From positions 1 through 64,000 of the forward strand of contig RXJV01000036.1 in NCBI GenBank assembly GCA_003963075.1: 64,000 bases of DNA, in the 5' to 3' direction. Source of the stretch: Burkholderiales bacterium. GTDB taxonomy: Bacteria > Pseudomonadota > Gammaproteobacteria > Burkholderiales > Burkholderiaceae_C. Within the stretch, counting starts at the first letter, position 1. Each line of letters opens with the position of its first letter. The notes beneath the pieces are model-generated. The model saw nothing but the letters and a program-made list of their open reading frames with translations, was not told the origin of the DNA and searched no databases. The position numbers and the translations under genes are program-made. This document shows, one piece after another, positions 54,076 to 62,570 of the stretch.

Positions 54076-54632
54076 GGGAGTTCGCCCCCGCGGGCGACCT
54101 ACTTTGGCTTCGCCGAAACCTTCGGTTTTCTGGCCCGCCAGAAAGTAGGCAAAGAGCGGCCCCTGCAAAACCGCCCACCCTGCGGGTGGGTGCCCTGCGA
54201 TGCTCGAAGCCCAGGGCCGCGCCGAACTCACTTCGCTACGCTCCGTTCAGACAAGCGGCGCGAAGTCAGTCGTTGATGCGCGCTGCGCGCGCGCCCTGGG
54301 CTTCTGCGCTTCTCGGCGGTTTAGAAGGGGAGACCCCAAACAGCCAGCAGCCAAGCGCGCACTCCCTCTGGTCGTGGCTGCTTCTTCATTCCCCCTCTGA
54401 GCCCGCCGAGGAGCGCAGGTCTTCAAGCCCGTTCGCGAAGCGAACCTCAAGCACTGACTCGCGGCGACTGTCCGAGCAGAGCGTAGCGGCGCGAGTTCGC
54501 CGCGCGGGCTTGAAGGCCGAGCACCGCAGGGCAGCCCGCTGCGAAGCAAAGGGCCGGGCGGTTCGGGGGCGCTTTCTTTGCCTACTTTCTTGTGCGCACA
54601 AGAAAGTAGGTCGCCCGCCGGGGCGAACTCCC
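54076..54632. repeat. Large nested inverted-repeat (multi-lobed) non-coding element
   Basis: Outer arms 54076-54105 / 54603-54632 (29/30 complementary), 54140-54154 / 54576-54590 (15/15), inner lobes 54206-54217/54293-54304 (12/12), 54312-54319/54403-54410 (8/8), 54347-54353/54375-54381 (7/7), 54421-54431/54505-54515 (11/11); 30-nt perfect palindrome 54581-54610. Confidence 0.85.
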
Positions 54633-54685
54633 GGCATGGGCCTTGCCATCAACCCGCCGCCTCAACAGCGGACCGAGTGACCGAC

Positions 54686-55816
54686 ATGCCCCGCCTCCAC
54701 CTCGCCCACATCTACCGCCTCGGCATCAAGGAGCTGTGGAGCCTCTGGCGCGACCCGATGATGCTGGTGCTGATCGTCTACACCTTCAGCCTCTCCATCT
54801 ACGCTGGCGCCACCGCCATGCCCGAGAGCCTTCGGCATGCGGCCATCGCCATCGTCGACGAGGACGCCTCGCCGCTGTCGGCGCGGCTGGCCGAGAGCTT
54901 CTACCCGCCGCGGTTTCGCAGCCCCGAGCTGATCTCGGCCCGCGAGATCGACCCCCGCATGGACCGCGGCGACGACACCTTCGTGCTCGTCATCCCGCCC
55001 GGCTTCCAGCGCGACGTGCTGGCCGGGCGCCAGCCGCGGCTGCAGCTCAACGTCGACGCGACGCGCATGAGCCAGGCCTTCACCGGCGGCGGCTATGTGC
55101 AGCAGATCATCGCGGCCGAGGTCAACCGTTTCGTGCTGCGGCACAGCGGCGGCGCCACGCCACCGGTCGACCTGGCGGTCCGCATGCGCTTCAACCCCAA
55201 CCTGGAGCACCCCTGGTTCGGTTCGCTGATGGAGATCATCAACAACGTCACCATGCTCTCCATCATCCTGACCGGCGCCGCGCTGATCCGCGAGCGCGAG
55301 CACGGCACCGTCGAGCACCTGCTGGTGATGCCGGTCACGCCGGGCGAGATCATGCTGGCCAAGGTCTGGTCCATGGGCCTGGTGGTGCTGGTGGCGGCCA
55401 TGGCCTCGCTCAGCTTCATCGTGCAGGGCGCGCTGGGCGTGCCGGTGCAGGGCTCGGTCGCGCTGTTCGCGCTGGCCGCCGCGCTGCATCTGTTTGCGAC
55501 CACCTCGCTGGGCATCTTCCTGGCCACGCTGGCACGTTCGATGCCGCAGTTCGGCATGCTGCTGGTGCTGGTGCTGCTGCCGCTGCAGATGCTGTCCGGC
55601 GGCGTCACGCCCCTCGAAAGCATGCCGGCCCTGGTGCGCTGGGTCATGGGGGCCGCGCCGACCACGCATTTCGTTGCCGCCGCCCAGGCCATCCTCTACC
55701 GCGGCGCCGGCCTCGCGGTGGTCTGGCCCCAGCTGCTGGCGGTGGGGGCCATCGGCAGCCTGCTCTTCATCGCCGCCCTGTCACGCTTTCGCAAGACCAT
55801 CGGCCTGATGGCCTGA
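54686..55816 (+). CDS. ABC-2 family permease (YhhJ-like)
   Basis: GIKELWSLWRDPMMLVLIVYTFSLSIYAGATAM; ALIREREHGTVEHLLVMPVTPGEIMLAKVWSMGLVVL. Start trimmed. Confidence 0.92.
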   Translation: MPRLHLAHIYRLGIKELWSLWRDPMMLVLIVYTFSLSIYAGATAMPESLRHAAIAIVDEDASPLSARLAESFYPPRFRSPELISAREIDPRMDRGDDTFVLVIPPGFQRDVLAGRQPRLQLNVDATRMSQAFTGGGYVQQIIAAEVNRFVLRHSGGATPPVDLAVRMRFNPNLEHPWFGSLMEIINNVTMLSIILTGAALIREREHGTVEHLLVMPVTPGEIMLAKVWSMGLVVLVAAMASLSFIVQGALGVPVQGSVALFALAAALHLFATTSLGIFLATLARSMPQFGMLLVLVLLPLQMLSGGVTPLESMPALVRWVMGAAPTTHFVAAAQAILYRGAGLAVVWPQLLAVGAIGSLLFIAALSRFRKTIGLMA

Positions 55817-55830
55817 GCCCGAGGAAACCC

Positions 55831-57240
55831 ATGAACGCCTCCACCCTGGACCTGCTGCGCAACCGCACCTTCGACGAGATCGCCGTCGGCGACAGCGCCG
55901 CGCTCGAACGCACCGTCACCGCCGAAGATCTGCAGCTCTTCGCCGTGATCTCCGGCGACCTCAACCCCCAGCACCTGGACGCCACCTTCGCCGCATCCAC
56001 GCGTTTCCACGGCGTCATCGCCCACGGCATGTTCGGCGGCGCGCTGATCTCGGCCGTGCTCGGCACGCGCCTGCCCGGTCCCGGCACCATCTACCTCGGC
56101 CAGAGCCTGAAGTTCTTGGCACCGGTGCGCATCGGCGACCTGCTGCTGGTGCGCGTGACCGTCAGCGCCCGCGACGAGGCCCACCGCCGGCTGACGCTGG
56201 ACTGCCGCTGCCTGAACCAGGAGGGCCAGACCGTCATCGAGGGCGAGGCCCAGGTGATCGCGCCCGCCGAGTCCATCGAATGGCGGGCCAGCCAGCTGCC
56301 CGAGGTCAAGCTCAGCGAGGGCGGCGGCGGCCTGGCCCGCCTGCTGGCCGCGGCCCGGCCGCTCGGGCCGCTGAAGGTGGCCGTGGTCCACCCCTGCGAT
56401 GCGGTGAGCCTGCAGGCCGCGCTGGAGGCGCGTGATGCCGGCCTGATCGAGCCGGTGCTGGTGGCGCCGCGCGCCAAGCTGGAGGCCGTGGCCGCCGCGC
56501 AGGGCTGGGACCTGAGCGGCCTGGCTGTCGAGGACGTGCCCCACAGCCACGCCGCCGCCGCCCGCGCCGCCGCGCTGGCCGGCGAGGGCGCCGTGGGCGC
56601 GCTGATGAAGGGCAGCCTGCACACCGACGAGCTGATGTCCGCCGCGCTGGCGTCTGAGGCCGGCCTGCGCACCAAGCGCCGCGCCAGCCACTGCTTCCTG
56701 ATGCAGACGCCGGCCTACCCGCGGCCCTTCATCATCACGGACGCGGCGCTGAACATCGCGCCCACGCTGGAGCACAAGGCCGACATCGTGCGCAACGCCA
56801 TCGAGCTGGCCCAGGCCATCGGCGTGGCGCGGCCCAAGGTGGCCATCCTGGCCGCGGTGGAAACCGTCAACGCCCAGATGCCCGCCACGCTGGACGCTGC
56901 GGCCCTGTGCAAGATGGCCGACCGCGGCCAGATCGCCGGCGCCGAGCTCGACGGGCCGCTCGCCTTCGACAACGCCGTCTCCATCGCCGCGGCGCGCATC
57001 AAGGGCATCGAGTCGCGCGTGGCGGGCCAGGCCGATGTGCTTGTGGTGCCCGACCTGGAGAGCGGCAACATGCTGGCCAAGCAGCTCGAATACCTCGGTG
57101 GCGCCGCCAGCGCCGGCCTCGTGCTGGGCGCGCGCGTGCCCATCATCCTCACCAGCCGGGCCGACGGCGCCGAGTCGCGCATCGCCAGCTGCGCGCTGGC
57201 CGTGCTGCTGGCCCACCACCACCGGAGCACGCCGCCGTGA
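55831..57240 (+). CDS. Bifunctional MaoC-like enoyl-CoA hydratase / phosphate acyl(acetyl)transferase
   Basis: N-terminal FAVISGDLNPQHLDATFAASTRFHGVIAHGMFGGALISAVLGTRLPGPGTIYL (MaoC); C-terminal MKGSLHTDELMSAAL, RRASHCFLMQTPAYPRPFIITDAALNIAP, VLVVPDLESGNMLAKQLEYLGGA (Pta/Ptb). Confidence 0.93.
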   Translation: MNASTLDLLRNRTFDEIAVGDSAALERTVTAEDLQLFAVISGDLNPQHLDATFAASTRFHGVIAHGMFGGALISAVLGTRLPGPGTIYLGQSLKFLAPVRIGDLLLVRVTVSARDEAHRRLTLDCRCLNQEGQTVIEGEAQVIAPAESIEWRASQLPEVKLSEGGGGLARLLAAARPLGPLKVAVVHPCDAVSLQAALEARDAGLIEPVLVAPRAKLEAVAAAQGWDLSGLAVEDVPHSHAAAARAAALAGEGAVGALMKGSLHTDELMSAALASEAGLRTKRRASHCFLMQTPAYPRPFIITDAALNIAPTLEHKADIVRNAIELAQAIGVARPKVAILAAVETVNAQMPATLDAAALCKMADRGQIAGAELDGPLAFDNAVSIAAARIKGIESRVAGQADVLVVPDLESGNMLAKQLEYLGGAASAGLVLGARVPIILTSRADGAESRIASCALAVLLAHHHRSTPP

Positions 57241-58451
57241 ACGAACCGACGCAAGCCCTCGCCGTGCTGAACTGCGGCTCCTCCAGCATCAAGTTCGCAC
57301 TCTTCGACGCCAGCACCGTCGAGCCCCCACGCCAGCCTTGGTGGGGCGGCCAGGTGCGCGGCATTGGCAGCGCGCAGGCCAGCCTGCAGACGGCCGGGCG
57401 CCCCGAGCAGCCGCTGGCCCTCGGCACGGCCGAGCCCTACCACGACGCCCTCGCCGTCATCCGCGACGCGCTGCGCGCGCAGCTCGGCCCCGTGCCGCTG
57501 CGCGGCGTGGCCCACCGCGTGGTGCACGGCGGCGCCCACCATGCCGCGCCGCTGCGCATGGACACGGCCGCCTTGGCCGAGCTGCGCGGCTACATCCCGC
57601 TCGCGCCTCTGCACCAGCCCTTCGCGCTGGAGGCCATGGAGGTGCTGCTGGCCCAGCAGCCCGAGCTGCCCCAGGTCGCCTGCTTCGACACCGCCTTCCA
57701 CCACACGCTGCCCGACGTGGAGCAGATGCTGCCGCTGCCCTGGTCGGCCTGGCAGCGGGGCCTGCGCCGCTACGGTTTCCATGGACTGTCCTACGAGTAC
57801 CAGTCCCTGGTGCTGCCCGAACGGCATGGCGAGCTGGCCTATGGCCGTTGCATCGTCGCCCACCTCGGCAGCGGCGCCAGCCTGTGCGCGATGCGCGGCG
57901 GCCGCAGCGTGGCCACGACCATGGGCTTCTCGGCGCTGGACGGGCTGATGATGGGCACCCGCTGCGGCGCCCTGGACCCCGGCGCCCTGCTCTACCTGAT
58001 GGAGGTCGAAGGCCTGGACGTGCACCAGGTCGGCCAGATGCTCTACCACCAGAGCGGGCTGCTGGGCGTCTCCGGCCGTTCGGCCGACCCGCGCGAGCTG
58101 CTGGCCCACGAAGCCGACGACCCGCAGTGCGCCGCCGCATTGGCGCTCTATGTGCGGCGCATCGTCCGCGAGGTCGGCGCGCTGGTGGCCGTGCTGGGCG
58201 GGCTGGACCTGCTCGTCTTCACCGCCGGCATCGGCGAGCACCAGGCCGAGGTCCGCGCCCGGATCGTGGCCGGCCTGGGCTTTCTGGGCGTGGCACTCGA
58301 CGACGCCGCCAATGCCCGCCACGCCCCGGTCATCTCCGCGCCCGCCAGCGCCGTGCGCGTGGCGGTGGAGCCCACCAACGAGGAATGGGTGGCGGCGCGG
58401 CAGGCGCTGGGGGTGCTGGGCAAGCATCGGCCCATGGTGCCCGGTCCGTAG
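57237..58451 (+). CDS. ackA: Acetate/propionate family kinase
   Basis: LAVLNCGSSSIKFALF; GVAHRVVHGGAHH; RRYGFHGLSYEY; IVAHLGSGASLCAMRGGRSVATTMGFSALDGLMMGTRCGALDPG. GTG start overlapping preceding stop. Confidence 0.95.
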   Translation: MNEPTQALAVLNCGSSSIKFALFDASTVEPPRQPWWGGQVRGIGSAQASLQTAGRPEQPLALGTAEPYHDALAVIRDALRAQLGPVPLRGVAHRVVHGGAHHAAPLRMDTAALAELRGYIPLAPLHQPFALEAMEVLLAQQPELPQVACFDTAFHHTLPDVEQMLPLPWSAWQRGLRRYGFHGLSYEYQSLVLPERHGELAYGRCIVAHLGSGASLCAMRGGRSVATTMGFSALDGLMMGTRCGALDPGALLYLMEVEGLDVHQVGQMLYHQSGLLGVSGRSADPRELLAHEADDPQCAAALALYVRRIVREVGALVAVLGGLDLLVFTAGIGEHQAEVRARIVAGLGFLGVALDDAANARHAPVISAPASAVRVAVEPTNEEWVAARQALGVLGKHRPMVPGP

Positions 58452-58649
58452 CGAGCGTCAGCCTCCCACGCACGCCCCACAAGCAGGGCGGTTCAAGATG
58501 GGGCGTGCGGCGACGGCGCTTATCAGGCGCGTGACCGAGGTGAAGACCTCAGCATGAAACAGCGGGTGTGCTGTGAAGGCGAGCCACCCTCGCGCGCATC
58601 GGCGCTGGGTTTTGCAACGCCAAGCTGCCTCGCTCATGAATCCATTCGG

Positions 58650-59099
58650 CTAGGGCGTTGTCCAACCGTCAGGGACTGGAATCGGTGAAAACAGGCCGCG
58701 GCAGGCTCTTGCTCGAAGGAGCGCCAGATGGTGTGGGAGCGCCGCGCATGCCGCCTGGCAAAGACTCCCGACTTCGACCACGAGATCGCCAAAATTGGAG
58801 CGTGTCAGTTCGAACTGCGGTGGCGCACCGCAAACGATCCGATTCAAGCGCCCTTCGGCGTGATGCGCCATCTTGGCGCTGCCCTGAGGCGTGAGTTCCG
58901 GAAACCGGACGCGGATGTTGATGTAAAAGATCCAAGGCTCCTCACCCGAGTTCCAGTCGCTTCCTTGGATATTGATCAGCTCCACATGACTGCCTTGGTC
59001 ACGGCTGAACGTCGAACCTCGCTTCGTGAAACCCTCTGCCTTGAAGCATTCAATATGGAGTTGGGTAGCGAATTTGGTGCCGAGATCGCGAACCGTCAT
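58650..59099 (-). CDS. DUF4304-like protein
   Basis: FKAEGFTKRGSTFSRDQGSHVELINIQGSDWNSGEEPWIFYINIRVRFPEL resembles DUF4304. Start trimmed. Confidence 0.6.
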   Translation of the reverse strand: MTVRDLGTKFATQLHIECFKAEGFTKRGSTFSRDQGSHVELINIQGSDWNSGEEPWIFYINIRVRFPELTPQGSAKMAHHAEGRLNRIVCGAPPQFELTRSNFGDLVVEVGSLCQAACAALPHHLALLRARACRGLFSPIPVPDGWTTP

Positions 59100-59238
59100 G
59101 CGTACCTGCTGAAAGCGGCGCCGTGTAGGCTGGGCTGACTTCGAAAAGCCCAACACACCATGTGTCGGAATCCCAAATGCACCCCGGCAGTGATCGATCC
59201 GAGAGGTATCAATCGCTCCGCTCGTGTTTCTGAACTGG

Positions 59239-59757
59239 TCACCGCGCCGCGATGACCTCGATCTCCACCAGCCAGCCCGGCACCACGAGGCCGGCCACCT
59301 GCATCACCGAGCGGGCGGGCAGGTTGGGCTGGGTGGCGGTGCCGTAGAACTCGCGGTAGGCGGCCATGAAGCCGTCGAAGTCCATCTTGCCGCCCTTGGC
59401 CGGGTCGCCGACGAGGAAGACCTGCATCTTCACCACGTCGCCCAGGCCCAGGCCCTGGGACTGCAGCTGGCGCTCGATGGCCTTGAGCACGCCCTGGGTC
59501 TGGGTGCGGGTGTCGCCGTAGGCGGCCAGGCTGCCACGCTCGGCCTTCTCATCAACCACCGGCGGCACGGTGCCGCTGACGAAGACCAACGCGCGGCCGG
59601 CCGGCACCTCGACGGCGCTGGCGATGGGGAAGGTGGAGCCCGGCGGGCGCAGGCGCTGGATGGGCGCGGGCGGCTCGGCGGCCAAGGCGGAGGACAAGGC
59701 CGTGGGCAGCAGGGCGGCAGCGGCGAGCAGTGCCGCGAGGGCGCGGGTGGGGGTCAT
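59239..59757 (-). CDS. RidA (YjgF/YER057c/UK114) family protein, secreted
   Basis: Signal peptide; ALVFVSGTVPPV...QTQGVLKAIERQLQSQGLGLGDVVKMQVFLVGD...RSVMQVAGLVVPGWLVEIEVIAA. Confidence 0.92.
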   Translation of the reverse strand: MTPTRALAALLAAAALLPTALSSALAAEPPAPIQRLRPPGSTFPIASAVEVPAGRALVFVSGTVPPVVDEKAERGSLAAYGDTRTQTQGVLKAIERQLQSQGLGLGDVVKMQVFLVGDPAKGGKMDFDGFMAAYREFYGTATQPNLPARSVMQVAGLVVPGWLVEIEVIAAR

Positions 59758-59776
59758 CGGTGTCTCCGGGTCAGGG

Positions 59777-60247
59777 TCAGTGGGCGGCGGCGCTGGCGGG
59801 CGGGGCGGGGGCGGCGGCTGACGCCGGGCGCAGCGCGTGCACCTCGTCGGGCGTCACGCGGGCAGCGGCTTCGCTCAGGCCACCGAAGCGCTGGCGCACA
59901 TGGCTAGCGACGGCGGCCACCTGCTCGTCGCTGAGCTGGCTGCCGAAGCCGGGCATGGCGCGGTTGCCGTTGACCACCATGTGCAGCAGATAGGGCGTGG
60001 CCGCAAGCCTGGGGTTGCCTTGCAGCGCCGGGTAGGCGGCCGCGCCCTTGGCGCCGCGGCCGTCGGGCATGTGGCAGGCGGCGCAGAGGGCCCCGTAGAT
60101 CGCCGGGCCGCTGCGCTGTTCGAAACGCCAGCCGGACGAGAAGCGCGGCTCGGCAGCGGGCGCCATGGCCTGGGCCAGGGCGGCGACGGGGCCAAGCAGC
60201 AGGGTGGCGAGGGCGCCGGCGCGCGAGGGGGTGCGGGTGCGGGTCAT
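59777..60247 (-). CDS. c-type cytochrome
   Basis: Signal peptide; IYGALCAACHMPDGRGAKGAAAYPALQGNPRL heme motif CAACH; MPGFGSQLSDEQVAAVASHVRQRFGG. Start trimmed. Confidence 0.92.
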   Translation of the reverse strand: MTRTRTPSRAGALATLLLGPVAALAQAMAPAAEPRFSSGWRFEQRSGPAIYGALCAACHMPDGRGAKGAAAYPALQGNPRLAATPYLLHMVVNGNRAMPGFGSQLSDEQVAAVASHVRQRFGGLSEAAARVTPDEVHALRPASAAAPAPPASAAAH

Positions 60248-61851
60248 CGGGTGCCTGGCGCTGCGGTCTGCAGCGCCGCCTCGTGCAGCTGGGTGACGGC
60301 GTGCTGGGCCGAGAGCACGGCACCCTCCTGCCAGGCGGGCAGGCGGGAGGCGTGCTCGCCGGCGAGGATGACGCGGCCGTCCATCTTCAGCAGGGTGGGG
60401 TAGTGGCGCTCGCGGGTCTCGGGCGTCCAGAACGCGAAGCAGCCGAGCGTGGTCGGCACGCGGTGCCAGGCGACCGCCATGCCGCACTCGTACTCCTGGC
60501 GGTACTGCGGGTGGATCTGGGCGCCGAAGTCCAGCGTGGCCTGGATGCGCTGCTCGGGCGCCATGGCGGTGTACTCCAGCGCCTGGGTGCCGAAGGCGTA
60601 GGCACCCAGCACCACGCCCTTGCGGCCGTGGAAGCCGTGGTTGGGGTAGGCGATCAGGCGATTGGGCAGGCTGGTGCTGCTGAAGCCGCCGTAGATGCCT
60701 TCGTCCTCCTCCCAGAAGCGGCGGCGGAACTGCAGGCCGACCTTGACGGACGGGAAGTAGGCCACCGCATCGATGGCCTCGCGCAGCGCCGGGCTCACGC
60801 GCATCTCGGTCTGCGACAGCACCGACAGCGGCAGGGTGCACACGCACCAGTCGGCGCGGGCCAGCTGGGCCGGGCCGGTGCCGTCGCGTGGGGTGTAGCG
60901 CACGCGCACGCCGCGCTCGTCCTGTTCGATGGCGGTGACCTTCACGCCGTGGCGGATGCGCGGGCCCACCGCGCGGGCCAGGGCCTGGGCGATGCGGTCC
61001 ATGCCGCCCTCGGGCTGGAACAGCGGGCTCTGGAACTCGAAGGCCGGCGCCAGCTCCAGCTGCTCCAGCAGGCCGCTGCGCAGCAGCTCGGGCAGCGGCC
61101 GCCCGGCCACCTGCGGCGCCTCAGTCACCACGCCCTGGCCGGGGAAGGGTTCATGGCCGCGGCGCTCGGCGGTCAGCGCACTGGGGCGGTAGCGCAGTTC
61201 GTCGTCCAGCGCGCCCTGGTGGCGCAGCAGCTCGATCAGGCGCTCGCGGTCCGCGGCGTCCAGCGGCTGGTCCAGCGACTTCTGATTCACCAGCTTGGCG
61301 AGCAGCTCGTCGAGATCGCCGTTGAGGTCGGCCATCAGCTCGCGGCGGCGCTGCGGCCGGCCGCCGAAGGCCCGGGGGCTGTGCACCCAGGCGTTGTCGT
61401 TGATCTGGATGAAGGGCTGCAGCGCGACGCCGAGCTGGCGGCAGTAGTCCAGCACGCCGTGGTGGTGGAAGGGGACGCGCCACGGGCCGGGGTTGAGGTA
61501 GTGGCCGGTGTCGAACTGGCAGTGCTGGGTGGCGCCACCCAGCTCGGTAAAGCGGTCGCCGCCGCGCAGCGTCCAGCAGCGGCCGCCGACGCGGTCCTGG
61601 TACTCCAGCAGCTGCACGCGGTAGCCGGCACGTTGCAGCTCCAGCGCGGAGACAAGGCCGGCCACGCCGGCGCCGAGCACCAGCACGGTCTGCCCACGCG
61701 GCGCCGGGGAGAGCTTGAAGCCGGGGCGGGCCGGTGAGGCCTCGGCGAGGCCGAGGGCGCACAGCGCGCCGTAGGCCGCGGCGCCGCCGCCGCTGCGGGC
61801 CAGCGCCTGCAGCCAGCGGCGCCGCGTGAATGGGGAGCTAGCAGGTGCCAT
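60244..61851 (-). CDS. Flavin monoamine oxidase family FAD-dependent oxidoreductase (Tat signal)
   Basis: Twin-Arg region FTRRRWLQALARSGGG; VLVLGAGVAGLVSALELQRAGYRVQLLEYQDRVGGRCWTLRGG; C-terminal GRVILAGEHASRLPAWQEGAVLSAQHAV. Start trimmed; overlaps cyt c start by 4 nt. Confidence 0.92.
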   Translation of the reverse strand: MAPASSPFTRRRWLQALARSGGGAAAYGALCALGLAEASPARPGFKLSPAPRGQTVLVLGAGVAGLVSALELQRAGYRVQLLEYQDRVGGRCWTLRGGDRFTELGGATQHCQFDTGHYLNPGPWRVPFHHHGVLDYCRQLGVALQPFIQINDNAWVHSPRAFGGRPQRRRELMADLNGDLDELLAKLVNQKSLDQPLDAADRERLIELLRHQGALDDELRYRPSALTAERRGHEPFPGQGVVTEAPQVAGRPLPELLRSGLLEQLELAPAFEFQSPLFQPEGGMDRIAQALARAVGPRIRHGVKVTAIEQDERGVRVRYTPRDGTGPAQLARADWCVCTLPLSVLSQTEMRVSPALREAIDAVAYFPSVKVGLQFRRRFWEEDEGIYGGFSSTSLPNRLIAYPNHGFHGRKGVVLGAYAFGTQALEYTAMAPEQRIQATLDFGAQIHPQYRQEYECGMAVAWHRVPTTLGCFAFWTPETRERHYPTLLKMDGRVILAGEHASRLPAWQEGAVLSAQHAVTQLHEAALQTAAPGTR

Positions 61852-61916
61852 GGGCACCGACCATAGCAAGCCGCCTGCGGCTCGGCCAGGGGAGGAACGT
61901 GGGGGAGGGCCGCGGC

Positions 61917-62570
61917 TCAGCGCAGGTCGTCGGTCTCGAAATAGAGCTGCGTCACCGCCGTGGCCCGCAGCGCCCGCGGCAGGGCCTCGAGCGGTGGCGT
62001 CAGCCCGCGCAGCGGCACGGCCACCCGGCCGCGCGCGCGCGGTGCGGTCACGCGCAGGATCTGGTCGAAGTCGGGCCGCCGGTCGATCTCCTTGACCGCG
62101 AACCACTCCTCGCCCCGGCCGATCAGCCGGTACTGGCCCACCGCAGCCGCGCGGGGTGTGGCGTCCAGGCGGCGGAAGAACAGCAGCTCGTCGACGATGA
62201 CGCCCTGGTCGGCGGCCTGCGGCCGGCCGCCGCGCTCGAAGTGCCCCTCGAAGAAGCGCGCCTTGAACGCGCGCAGCGGGCGGGCATGGCCAGGTTGCAA
62301 GCGCAGCAGGTCAAAAGGCTCGGGGTCGAAGGTCCAGAGCCGCGGCTCACGGGCGAGGGTGTCGCGCAGCGCGGTGTCGGCCGTGGGGTCGGCGAGGTGA
62401 AAACGCAGCAGCACCTGGCTGTCGTGCGGGGCATGGAACATCGGCAGGTGCGAGGCATACAGGCCCTCGCGGCCACCGAACACGGCCATGCCATGGCCGC
62501 CCATCGCCGTTTCCTCGGCGGCCGCGAACAGCGGCAGCAGCGCGGCGATGGCGACGCTGCGGCGCCTCAT
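61917..62570 (-). CDS. Hypothetical secreted protein
   Basis: Signal peptide MRRRSVAIAALLPLFAAA; coherent 217 aa ORF overlapping the upstream oxidoreductase stop by 4 nt. Confidence 0.7.
   Translation of the reverse strand: MRRRSVAIAALLPLFAAAEETAMGGHGMAVFGGREGLYASHLPMFHAPHDSQVLLRFHLADPTADTALRDTLAREPRLWTFDPEPFDLLRLQPGHARPLRAFKARFFEGHFERGGRPQAADQGVIVDELLFFRRLDATPRAAAVGQYRLIGRGEEWFAVKEIDRRPDFDQILRVTAPRARGRVAVPLRGLTPPLEALPRALRATAVTQLYFETDDLR

Noticed and set aside
54058-54652. Small ORFs inside the nested repeat (72, 66, 100, 88 aa)
   Set aside because: They read through hairpins on both strands with no domain resemblance; explained by the repeat structure.
51231-54680. 1149-aa + strand ORF overlapping the ABC gene and the nested repeat
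   Set aside because: Arg/Pro/Ala-rich shadow frame of the ABC gene, running into the non-coding repeat.
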